Below are positions 22,219 to 28,273 of a stretch of DNA of 28,273 nucleotides, in pieces (within the stretch, counting starts at the first letter, position 1; the number at the start of each line of letters is the position of its first letter). Both the position numbers and the translations under genes were made by a program. The stretch spans positions 1 to 28,273 of the forward strand of contig JAZDHD010000131.1 in NCBI GenBank assembly GCA_043806215.1, in the 5' to 3' direction. The notes under the pieces are model-generated. The model did no database searches, was not told where the DNA came from, and was given only the letters and a program-made list of their open reading frames with translations. Source of the stretch: JAVHLK01 sp043806215 (GTDB lineage Bacteria > Desulfobacterota > Desulfomonilia > Desulfomonilales > Desulfomonilaceae).

Positions 22219-23169
22219 TTATTCCTTGTCTTCCTCGGCCCCGCATTGCTTGACGAGGCGCTCCCATCTCTCCGTGATCTGTCCCTGGATATATTCGGTG
22301 AGTCTTTCATCGAGATGGCGGTAGCGCCCCTGACCCTTGAAATAGTCACCCACCGGCTTCAGTTCCTTGGGCTTACGATTGAGTTTCCACGTCCCGTTTT
22401 CCACCTCGTACAGCGGGAAAACCCCTGTATCCACTGCGAGTTTTCCATATTCGATGGCCTTCTCGGGAGGAATTCGCCAGCCCGTCGGGCATACCGAGAG
22501 GATATGCAGGTAGGCCGGGCCGTCCGCGTCCTTGGCCTTTCGCACTTTGTTGCCGAGGTCCGTGAAGTACGAGGGGCACGCGGTGGCCGTATACGGTATC
22601 CCGTGAGCCGCGGCGATGGCCGTCATATCCTTTTTCCAGGTCATCTGCCCGGCGGGATGTACCTTACCGGCAGGCGACGTGGTGGTTGCCGCACCGAACG
22701 GAGTGGAAGATGAACGTTGGATTCCCGTGTTCATGTATGCTTCATTGTCCACGCAGACATAAATGACTTTGTGACCGCGTTCCATCATTCCCGACAAGGC
22801 CTGGAAGCCTATGTCGCTGGTGCCGCCGTCGCCGCCCATTGCAACCACGGTAACCTCTTTGTCCGGAATACGGCCCTTCCGTCTCAATGCCTTCAAACCG
22901 CATTCCACTCCCGATGCCACAGCCGCGGCGTTTTCGAATGCAACGTGAATCCACGGCACATTCCAGGAGGTGAGCGGATACGGAGACGAGATGATCTCCA
23001 TACATCCCGTTGCCATGGCGAGCACCATGTCCGGTCCGATGGCCTTGAGCACGTGCCGCACCGCCAGTACTTCGGCGCATCCTTGGCACGCGCGGTGACC
23101 TGAGTTTATGTACTCTTCCAAGGGGAAGTTCTTCAACGGCTTAATTTCTTTTTTCTTTGCTTCGGCCAT
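22219..23169 (-). CDS. porB: 2-oxoacid:ferredoxin oxidoreductase beta subunit (probably pyruvate)
   Basis: Thiamine-diphosphate-binding subunit of an oxygen-sensitive enzyme that splits pyruvate (or another 2-oxoacid) with CoA to acyl-CoA, CO2 and reduced ferredoxin. It shows HRACQGCAEVLAVRH, ATGCMEIISSPYPLTSWNVP and the ThDP/Mg motif GGDGGTSDIGFQALSG followed by YVCVDNEAYMNTG. I place the start at MAEAKKK (GGAG 6 bases upstream), giving 316 residues; an ATG at 23196 sharing one base with the porA stop would give 325. It is the last gene of HTH-porC-porD-porA-porB on the minus strand. The exact oxoacid cannot be read from sequence. Confidence 0.9.
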   Translation of the reverse strand: MAEAKKKEIKPLKNFPLEEYINSGHRACQGCAEVLAVRHVLKAIGPDMVLAMATGCMEIISSPYPLTSWNVPWIHVAFENAAAVASGVECGLKALRRKGRIPDKEVTVVAMGGDGGTSDIGFQALSGMMERGHKVIYVCVDNEAYMNTGIQRSSSTPFGAATTTSPAGKVHPAGQMTWKKDMTAIAAAHGIPYTATACPSYFTDLGNKVRKAKDADGPAYLHILSVCPTGWRIPPEKAIEYGKLAVDTGVFPLYEVENGTWKLNRKPKELKPVGDYFKGQGRYRHLDERLTEYIQGQITERWERLVKQCGAEEDKE

Positions 23170-23195
23170 GCGATTCTCCATATGCGTGTCCGTCA

Positions 23196-24359
23196 TCAAC
23201 CACGGACACCATAGATATGATAATCCTTGGTCTTCCCTGCAAGCGCCAGATCGATCATCTCGTAGACGTCCTCCGGGGTGACGTCCCTGCCGCCGAGTCC
23301 CGCAATCATGCAGTGGATTTTGGGCCGCCGGGGCTCATCGTACATGACGGCCCGGATTTCCGATGCCACCGGAGCAATGCCCGCCCCGGGGGATACCGCC
23401 CTGTCAAGGACCACCACATCCTTGGCCCCGGCGAAAGCCTTCTTGAGATCTTCCACAGGGAGAGGCCGCCAGAGCCTGAGCCTCACCAGCCCCGCCTTCT
23501 TTCCTTCGTCGCGTAACTTGTCTACGGCGAGGGAGGCGGTCGCACCTATGGAACCCATCGCGAGCACTATCGTTTCGGCCCCCTCCGTCCTGTAGGATTC
23601 CACCGCAGCGTATTTCCTTCCCGTCAACTCGGCGAGTTCGTCCCACGCTTTGTCGATAATCGGCCGGGAGTCGATTACTGCCACATCATGAGCGTACCGC
23701 TGTTCCGCGTAGATCTCGGGCATGCCGAATGCGCCCATGGAGACCACCTTGTCCGGATGTAGGCGGGTGAGGGGCTCGAACGGCGGAAGATACCGCCCAA
23801 CCATGTCCTTGGTCCACATCTCGATGGGCTCTATAACGTGCGTGAGCGTGAAGCCGTCAACGTTGATCATGACGGGTAATGAAACCTTGGGGTCCTCGGC
23901 CACCCTGAATGAATGGAATATGGAATCGTAGACTTCCTGCCCGTTCTCGCAGAACACCTGTATCCAGCCGCAGTCCCGCACCATCATGGCGTCCGAATGA
24001 TCGTTCCAGATCGACAGAGGAGCACTCATAGCCCTGTTTGCAAGAAACATAACAATGGGAAACCGCATGGAGGACGCGATAAACACTATCTCGGACATGA
24101 GTGCCAGACCTTGCGCCGCAGTAGCGGTAAACGTACGGGCCCCGGCAGCACTTGAACCGCAGCAAACACTCATCGCCGAATGCTCGGACTCCACCGGGAC
24201 AAATTCCGCGTCCAGGCGGCCGTCGGCTACCAATTCCGAAAGATGTTCCACCACATGGGTTTGCGGCGTGATCGGATAAGCCGCCACCACATCCACATCG
24301 CACAGCCCTACGGCCTCGGCGGCTGCGATGGATACTTCGATACCGACTCTATCGCCCAT
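23196..24359 (-). CDS. porA: 2-oxoacid:ferredoxin oxidoreductase alpha subunit (probably pyruvate)
   Basis: Pyrimidine-binding/transketolase-like subunit of the four-subunit oxidoreductase, 387 residues. Start MGDRVGIEVS is used because its ATG overlaps the porD stop (TAATG) and GAGGAGGGG stands just upstream. The protein has the family pattern AYPITPQTHVVEHL (about 33-46), FVPVESEHSAMSVCCGSSAA and GARTFTATAAQGLALMSEIV in the N-terminal domain, then the transketolase C-terminal-like domain (VLAMGSIGATASLAVDKLR, VVLDRAVSPGAG). Length is normal for PorA/VorA-type subunits. Tight coupling to porD and porB shows one operon. Confidence 0.9.
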   Translation of the reverse strand: MGDRVGIEVSIAAAEAVGLCDVDVVAAYPITPQTHVVEHLSELVADGRLDAEFVPVESEHSAMSVCCGSSAAGARTFTATAAQGLALMSEIVFIASSMRFPIVMFLANRAMSAPLSIWNDHSDAMMVRDCGWIQVFCENGQEVYDSIFHSFRVAEDPKVSLPVMINVDGFTLTHVIEPIEMWTKDMVGRYLPPFEPLTRLHPDKVVSMGAFGMPEIYAEQRYAHDVAVIDSRPIIDKAWDELAELTGRKYAAVESYRTEGAETIVLAMGSIGATASLAVDKLRDEGKKAGLVRLRLWRPLPVEDLKKAFAGAKDVVVLDRAVSPGAGIAPVASEIRAVMYDEPRRPKIHCMIAGLGGRDVTPEDVYEMIDLALAGKTKDYHIYGVRG

Positions 24360-24655
24360 TACTTCCCCTCCTCTTTCATGGCTATGGCATTTACGGGGCA
24401 TTCATGCGCGCAAATGCCGCAGCCCTTGCAGTAGTCATAATTCCACACAAAGACATTCTTCTCGTAATCCGGGGAAATCGCTGCTTCCGGACACATCACG
24501 AAACATCTCCAGCATCTGATGCAGATCTCTTCGTCACAGTCGGGTCTCTGAGACCGCCACGTTCCCGTGTGGTAACACGATGCGTTCCCGGGCTCGAGGA
24601 TAACTCCTCCCGGTTCTATATCCCGCCATGTCATCTCGTCCATGGATTTGGTCAC
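24359..24655 (-). CDS. porD: 2-oxoacid:ferredoxin oxidoreductase delta subunit (ferredoxin-like)
   Basis: Small subunit with two 4Fe-4S clusters that passes electrons from the catalytic site to ferredoxin. Both cluster motifs are intact: CIRCWRCFVMCP and CKGCGICAHECP. The family's N-terminal segment TWRDIEPGGVILEPGNA is present. I start at GTG 24655 because GGAGG lies 5 bases before it, giving 98 residues, the usual size. The frame stays open upstream to a TTG at 24718, just after the porC stop, which would add 21 residues (ESKFHLRMIRPATIFYVED) without a good ribosome site. It overlaps porA by one base. Confidence 0.87.
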   Translation of the reverse strand: MTKSMDEMTWRDIEPGGVILEPGNASCYHTGTWRSQRPDCDEEICIRCWRCFVMCPEAAISPDYEKNVFVWNYDYCKGCGICAHECPVNAIAMKEEGK

Positions 24656-24722
24656 AATATCCTCCACGTAAAAAATGGTCGCCGGCCGAATCATGCGTAA
24701 GTGAAACTTGGATTCCAACGTC

Positions 24723-25271
24723 CTATGCGGACACGGTGGTTTCTTTCCAGGCTCGTTCCATTGCTTCGATGTTTCTCGGCGCTATCTTGCCGAACCTTCT
24801 CCTGAACGGTTCCTTGAGAGTCTCCACATCGAGCAGACCGGTGCCCTTCATTAATGCTCCTACCATTGTGGTGTTGGTAATGGGCAATCCAATGACTTCC
24901 TGGGCTATGCGGCCGGCGTCCACCAGCGCAAGGCGGCCATGGTAGTCCAGCTGCTTCCTGATAGTCTCCATATCATGAGACGTGTTGATGATCAGGATAC
25001 CCTCTTTCCGAATTCCCTGTGCCGGGTTGGCAATTTCGAGGAGCGAAGGGTCCAAAACGATTACCACGTCAGGGTTGTATATCTTGGATCGCAAACGGAT
25101 CGGTTGATCATCCACCCTGGCAAATGCGACAACGGGCGCGCCGCGTCTTTCCGGACCGAAACTCGGAAAGGCCGTAGCGTATTTTCCCGTGTCAATCGCG
25201 GCCTGAGCCACAAGCTCTGCGGACGTAACCGCACCTTGGCCTCCCCTGCCGTGAAACCTCATCTCGATCAT
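24723..25271 (-). CDS. porC: 2-oxoacid:ferredoxin oxidoreductase gamma subunit (probably pyruvate)
   Basis: Gamma domain subunit, 182 residues, of the same enzyme. The N-terminus IEMRFHGRGGQGAVTSAELV and the block AFPSFGPERRGAPVVAFARV are characteristic of the POR/VOR/KOR gamma family, which contributes to CoA binding. AAAGGAG lies about 7 bases before the ATG. It comes 21 bases after the stop of a small HTH gene and about 65 bases before porD, so all five genes probably form one transcript. Order gamma-delta-alpha-beta is the arrangement typical of archaeal and clostridial-type four-subunit enzymes. Confidence 0.92.
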   Translation of the reverse strand: MIEMRFHGRGGQGAVTSAELVAQAAIDTGKYATAFPSFGPERRGAPVVAFARVDDQPIRLRSKIYNPDVVIVLDPSLLEIANPAQGIRKEGILIINTSHDMETIRKQLDYHGRLALVDAGRIAQEVIGLPITNTTMVGALMKGTGLLDVETLKEPFRRRFGKIAPRNIEAMERAWKETTVSA

Positions 25272-25292
25272 GTGTGCTCCTTTGCAGTGAGA

Positions 25293-25691
25293 TCAATCGA
25301 AATCATGTTGTTCTTCGTCAAAATCCTGATTAAGGGGATACCGCAACTGATCGTTTATTATCTCCATGCAATGCATGATGTGAAACTTGGCTTGGGCCAA
25401 TTCGAGAATTTCGGACGGCAAGAGTTCTCTCTTCTCCAGGTACGCGTCGATACGTTCGTTGAGCTGCCCCAAATGCTTCAAATCCACGTGATATAGATCA
25501 TCCGCCTCGGTCGGTCCCTCGGCATCCGAGATGGATTGAACCAGTTTCATATCCCATTCATCAAGCTTCTTCCACCGGGCGACGGTTGCGGGATGAACAC
25601 CAAGCACTCTCGCCAGATCTTTGTTCGTTACGCGGCCCCGGTCCCTCAGGAAGGTTTCTTCGGCCAACTTTCGATCTTCGTTCTTTCTCAT
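25293..25691 (-). CDS. Small HTH protein resembling phage terminase small-subunit N-terminal domain
   Basis: A 132-residue protein, not assigned to a characterised family. Its first part (KLAEETFLRDRGRVTNKDLARVLGVHPATVARWKKLDEWD) is a helix-turn-helix like that of gpP/terminase small subunits and small transposase-like regulators, with ARVLGVHPATVARWKK as recognition region. The rest is helical and acidic (DEEQHDFD at the end). No phage genes are near. It is the first gene before porC (21-base gap) with GGAG 7 bases before its ATG, so it is probably co-transcribed with the por genes and may regulate them. A palindrome in its promoter region is a candidate binding site. Function is inferred from position only. 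Confidence 0.72.
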   Translation of the reverse strand: MRKNEDRKLAEETFLRDRGRVTNKDLARVLGVHPATVARWKKLDEWDMKLVQSISDAEGPTEADDLYHVDLKHLGQLNERIDAYLEKRELLPSEILELAQAKFHIMHCMEIINDQLRYPLNQDFDEEQHDFD

Positions 25692-25723
25692 AAGTTACTC
25701 CGGGAATCGTGGCGGAAGATGTA

Positions 25724-25786
25724 CCGTTGACAACGGAACGGTTTCGCAAATATTTAGTAATAGCAGATCAGATTACCTGCAATCAA
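25724..25786. promoter_or_regulatory. Divergent overlapping promoters of uvrC and the HTH-por operon with operator-like palindrome
   Basis: Plus strand: perfect TTGACA (25727-25732), 18 bases, TATTTA (25751-25756), leading to uvrC. Minus strand: TTGATT (25786-25781), 18 bases, TATTAC (25762-25757), leading to the HTH gene. The two -10 boxes are adjacent. A palindrome CCGTTG-A-CAACGG (25724-25736) covers the uvrC -35 and falls about 15-25 bases inside the opposite transcript, so one bound protein could affect both. Confidence 0.5.
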
Positions 25787-25810
25787 GAATTATTGTGAGC
25801 GAAGGTCGCC

Positions 25811-27694
25811 ATGCCGGTCGATGAAGAATTCCTCAAGAACCTCCCGGCCGGTCCGGGAGTCTACCTTATGACCGACCATAAGGGCAAAGTCCTCTACGTC
25901 GGTAAAGCCGCCAATCTGCGGAATCGAGTGAGAAGTTATTTCGTACGGGGAGGCGACGAGCGCCCAAGAATCCCCTACCTCATAAGACGCGTCGACAGTG
26001 TCCGCACCCTGTTGACCGAGACCGAAAAGGAGGCGTTGATACTTGAAAACAATCTCATTAAACAGCATCGGCCCAAATTCAATGTGGATCTTCGGGACGA
26101 CAAGTCGTTCTTTTCCCTGGAACTCAACACGTCCCACCCTTTTCCCAGACTGACGCTCGTCAGGACACAGCGGATCAAACCCGACGGGGAGCGGTATTTT
26201 GGACCTTATTCGTCCGCTCGGGACGCGCGTGTCACGCTGAAATTCATACTCAAATTGTTCCCCCTGAGGCAATGCACCGATAAGCAACTCGAGACCTGCA
26301 AGAGACCGTGCCTGAACTGCCAAATGAAACGGTGCCTCTGTCCATGCGCAGGGAGAGTTAGCCTCGACGAGTACGCGCGCATGGTTCACGGTGTCACGCT
26401 GCTCCTGCAGGGCAAGAGCAAGGACCTGATCAGCAGCCTGAACCGTGAGATGGAGACATCTGCCGGGGAGCTTCGTTTCGAGGAGGCTGCCAGGATCAGG
26501 GACCGTTTGGCTTCGGTGAAGCGGACGCTGGAGGCCCAAAATGTGTCCTTCTTTCATCTCAAGGACCAGGATGTGTTCTCTCTGATCTCGGCGGAATCAA
26601 ACCTGTTCGTCGTCGCCGTGCTCTCTTTCCGCAAAGGCAATCTCCTTTCCGGGGACACCTTCTTCATCAGAAATCCTGCCTTGGACGATGAAGAGGTCCT
26701 CTCCTCATCGCTCAAGCAGTACTACGGCGCGGGGGCTTTTGTGCCCAAAGAAGTGCTCATTTCCCACGCGATAGAAAACCCCGAAGCAATTGAAGCCTGG
26801 CTGTCGGAAATGAGAGGCAACAGGGTGGTCATCAGGGTGCCCGCAAGAGGACAAGGCACGCGGTTGATGGGATTGGCTCTAAAGAACGCCGGCGACGCGA
26901 TGCTGAGGGAAAAACAGAAAGATACGGTGGAAAATACCCTGGAGCGCGTCGCAGCACGGCTCAACCTTCCCGGACCGCCGAGAATCATAGAAGGCTACGA
27001 CATCTCCAACACTTCCGGCGGCGAACCGGCCGGAGCAAAAGTGAGTTTCAAAGACGGAAGACCGGACACGTCCAAATATCGGCACTACAAAATGCGGGAC
27101 TTCCCGGATCAGGACGACCCGGGCATGATCCACCAGACTATTTCCCGCCGGTTGGGCCGCAGGGACGAAGATCCGCTTCCCGATCTCTTTCTCATAGACG
27201 GAGGGAAATCCCAGCTCAACGCGGCAACCACGGCGCTCCGGGAGATTCTCGGCGATGAGGCCCCCCCGGCGGCATCAATCGCCAAGGCAAGGGGCGAAGG
27301 CGAACAGGAACGCTTCTACCTGCCCAACAGAAAGAATCCGGTGATCTTCCCCAGGGGAGACCCCGGCCTGATGCTGCTCATGCGGGTGAGGGACGAATCG
27401 CACCGGTTTGCCCACAGGTCTCACTCTCGAAGACGTGAGAAGAGCGTCGTACGTTCAACCCTTGACGACGTCCCCGGGATCGGCCCGAAAAAGCGCGTGC
27501 TTCTGCTCACTACCTTCGGCAGCGTCAAGGAACTGCTCGCGGCTTCGGATGAATCCATCGCCGCCGTACGCGGGATCACCGCGAAGGACGTGGAAAATTT
27601 GAGATCCCACTTTTCCGGCCGCAAACCCGGCAACATGGCCGCGGACGAAGAGAATGACCGCGGTTCGGACGACCTCGGGGGGAACCTTTTCTAG
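25811..27694 (+). CDS. uvrC: Excinuclease ABC subunit C
   Basis: Dual-incision nuclease of nucleotide excision repair; it cuts on both sides of a lesion marked by UvrB. Length is 627 residues, normal for the family. Domains in order: GIY-YIG nuclease (GPGVYLMTDHKGKVLYVGKA, about 14-33, extending to about 95), a Cys-rich segment with six Cys between 163 and 179 that includes the residues thought to bind an iron-sulfur cluster, a UVR domain (ELRFEEAARIRDRLAS, near 220), an RNase-H-like nuclease domain with EGYDISNTSGGEPAG near 396, and a C-terminal helix-hairpin-helix pair (LDDVPGIGPKKR, VRGITAKDVENL). All catalytic regions look intact. Its promoter overlaps that of the divergent HTH-por operon. 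Confidence 0.96.
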   Translation: MPVDEEFLKNLPAGPGVYLMTDHKGKVLYVGKAANLRNRVRSYFVRGGDERPRIPYLIRRVDSVRTLLTETEKEALILENNLIKQHRPKFNVDLRDDKSFFSLELNTSHPFPRLTLVRTQRIKPDGERYFGPYSSARDARVTLKFILKLFPLRQCTDKQLETCKRPCLNCQMKRCLCPCAGRVSLDEYARMVHGVTLLLQGKSKDLISSLNREMETSAGELRFEEAARIRDRLASVKRTLEAQNVSFFHLKDQDVFSLISAESNLFVVAVLSFRKGNLLSGDTFFIRNPALDDEEVLSSSLKQYYGAGAFVPKEVLISHAIENPEAIEAWLSEMRGNRVVIRVPARGQGTRLMGLALKNAGDAMLREKQKDTVENTLERVAARLNLPGPPRIIEGYDISNTSGGEPAGAKVSFKDGRPDTSKYRHYKMRDFPDQDDPGMIHQTISRRLGRRDEDPLPDLFLIDGGKSQLNAATTALREILGDEAPPAASIAKARGEGEQERFYLPNRKNPVIFPRGDPGLMLLMRVRDESHRFAHRSHSRRREKSVVRSTLDDVPGIGPKKRVLLLTTFGSVKELLAASDESIAAVRGITAKDVENLRSHFSGRKPGNMAADEENDRGSDDLGGNLF

Positions 27695-27725
27695 AGCCCG
27701 GCCGCACTTTGAGCCCCGTTTCCTA

Positions 27726-27972
27726 ATTACGGTCGCACAACATGAGCCGTATTCCCGGCAATGGCCGGGATCCGGTCTTCCTTTTTGGACCCCGGCCTTC
27801 GCCGGGGAGACGGGCGGGACGCCCGCCCTTGAAGATGACGGGCACGGAGGCCCGTCCCACAAAACAGGTATAAGGCTTCATGACAGTCCTTCGTAGCCCG
27901 GGCCTCCGTGCCCGGATATTCTTCTTGCAGGCACCCAACATGGCAACGCGGAAAATGTGGGACCGTATTTGC
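27726..27972 (+). repeat. MITE-like hairpin mosaic, copy B with both terminal inverted repeats
   Basis: Left end ATTACGGTCGCACAA (27726-27740); right end TGTGGGACCGTATTTGC ending at 27972. Read outward-in, the ends share TACGGTC.CACA. The interior matches copy A (21841-22012) over 172 bases with two differences and has the hairpins CCCCGGC/GCCGGGG, GACGGGC/GCCCGTC and CCGGGC/GCCCGG. No gene inside; open frames here translate the palindromes. Confidence 0.85.
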
Positions 27973-27992
27973 CTGAAAGTCCTCTTCCTTCT

Positions 27993-28060
27993 CGTTCCCA
28001 GGCTCCTGCCTGGGAATGCCTGTCAACCGGGCTCTGCCCGGTCTTCGGCTCGGAGTCCGG
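27993..28060. repeat. CGTTCCCAGGC and CCGGGC hairpin modules
   Basis: CGTTCCCAGGC pairs with GCCTGGGAATG (27993-28018), as at 21703-21727. CCGGGC/GCCCGG follows with a 3-base loop, then TCTTCGGCTCGG, which is shared in inverted orientation with about 22117-22135. Confidence 0.7.
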
Positions 28061-28128
28061 GGGCTTTCATGGTCAGTTGTGATCCCCGATCATGGGGGTT
28101 TTATGCCGAAGAGCACTTAGTGCTCTAT

Positions 28129-28269
28129 GGCACAAATACGGTGCCGTATTCAACAAGCGCGGTAGCGTCCCGGCGTTCCTGCCGGGCGCATGATCAAAGA
28201 GTACCGGCACGGAGGCCGGCGCTACCAAAGCAGGGATCGTTGCCTTGAATACGTGACCGTATTTGCGCC
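28129..28269 (+). repeat. Small MITE-like element with 23-bp terminal inverted repeats
   Basis: The first 23 bases (28129-28151) and the reverse complement of bases 28247-28269 agree at 20 positions; the shared core is CAAATACGGT (28133-28142) and ACCGTATTTG (28256-28265). A second, nested inverted pair is GGTAGCG (28161-28167) and CGCTACC (28220-28226), enclosing hairpins CCCGGC/GCCGGG and CCGGC/GCCGG. At 141 bases it has no coding capacity. Confidence 0.78.
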
Positions 28270-28273
28270 GCGA

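Noticed and set aside
27726..28273. Clustered short repeats considered as a CRISPR array
   Set aside because: The repeats are palindromic modules of different types without regular spacing or unique spacers, and no cas gene is present.

Overview
The window looks like a chromosomal segment of a GC-rich, strictly anaerobic bacterium, most likely of the Desulfobacterota (former Deltaproteobacteria; Syntrophia, Desulfomonilia or a relative). The grounds are a ring-cleaving hydrolase (BamA) and dienoyl-CoA hydratase (BamR) of anaerobic benzoyl-CoA breakdown, a four-subunit 2-oxoacid:ferredoxin oxidoreductase, a DsrMK/Tmc/HdrDE-like membrane redox pair, and many intergenic palindromic repeats. The taxonomic call is inference; there is no rRNA, tRNA or CRISPR array in the window.

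Layout. (1) 1-205: half of a palindromic repeat element. (2) 222-8684: an exopolysaccharide locus with two divergent arms. The minus arm encodes a Wzz-like inner-membrane protein, an outer-membrane barrel-like protein and a Wza-like export lipoprotein, and ends in a strong terminator. The plus arm has a short leader ORF, a CpsD-like P-loop protein with a degenerate Walker A, a heparinase II/III-family protein and a group-4 glycosyltransferase resembling the exosortase-A-associated family. (3) 8725-13987: a cassette with SCP2-type thiolase, DUF35 Zn-ribbon/OB protein, bamA and bamR, bracketed by inverted copies of a complex repeat. (4) 14144-16735: a small HTH/Zn-ribbon regulator, serine O-acetyltransferase and ketol-acid reductoisomerase (ilvC, with a clear sigma-70-type promoter). 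(5) 17165-18388: a stand-alone OLD/RecF-like ATPase, followed by a repeat element. (6) 19097-21652: NarI/DsrM-like cytochrome b subunit plus HdrD/DsrK-like iron-sulfur protein. (7) 25691-22219 (minus): small HTH protein, then porC-porD-porA-porB, tightly spaced. (8) 25811-27694: uvrC, divergent from (7) with overlapping promoters and a 13-bp palindrome between them. (9) 27695-28273: more repeats.

Functional reading. The bam genes hydrate the dienoyl-CoA made by benzoyl-CoA reductase and open the ring to 3-hydroxypimelyl-CoA; the thiolase/DUF35 pair may act in the later beta-oxidation steps. PFOR and the DsrMK-like pair fit the ferredoxin- and quinone-linked electron flow of such an organism. 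The 6-OCH-forming dehydrogenase BamQ, a benzoyl-CoA ligase and the benzoyl-CoA reductase are not in the window.

The most unusual content is non-coding. At least three families of hairpin modules are combined as a mosaic in nearly every gap. A 57-bp module at the left edge is present near 18.7 kb as an exact reverse complement while its flank stays in the same orientation, and a second, larger hairpin block shows the same kind of inversion between the two repeats that bracket the bam cassette. A terminal-inverted-repeat, MITE-like family (ends near AAATACGGTCGCAC) links several of these elements.
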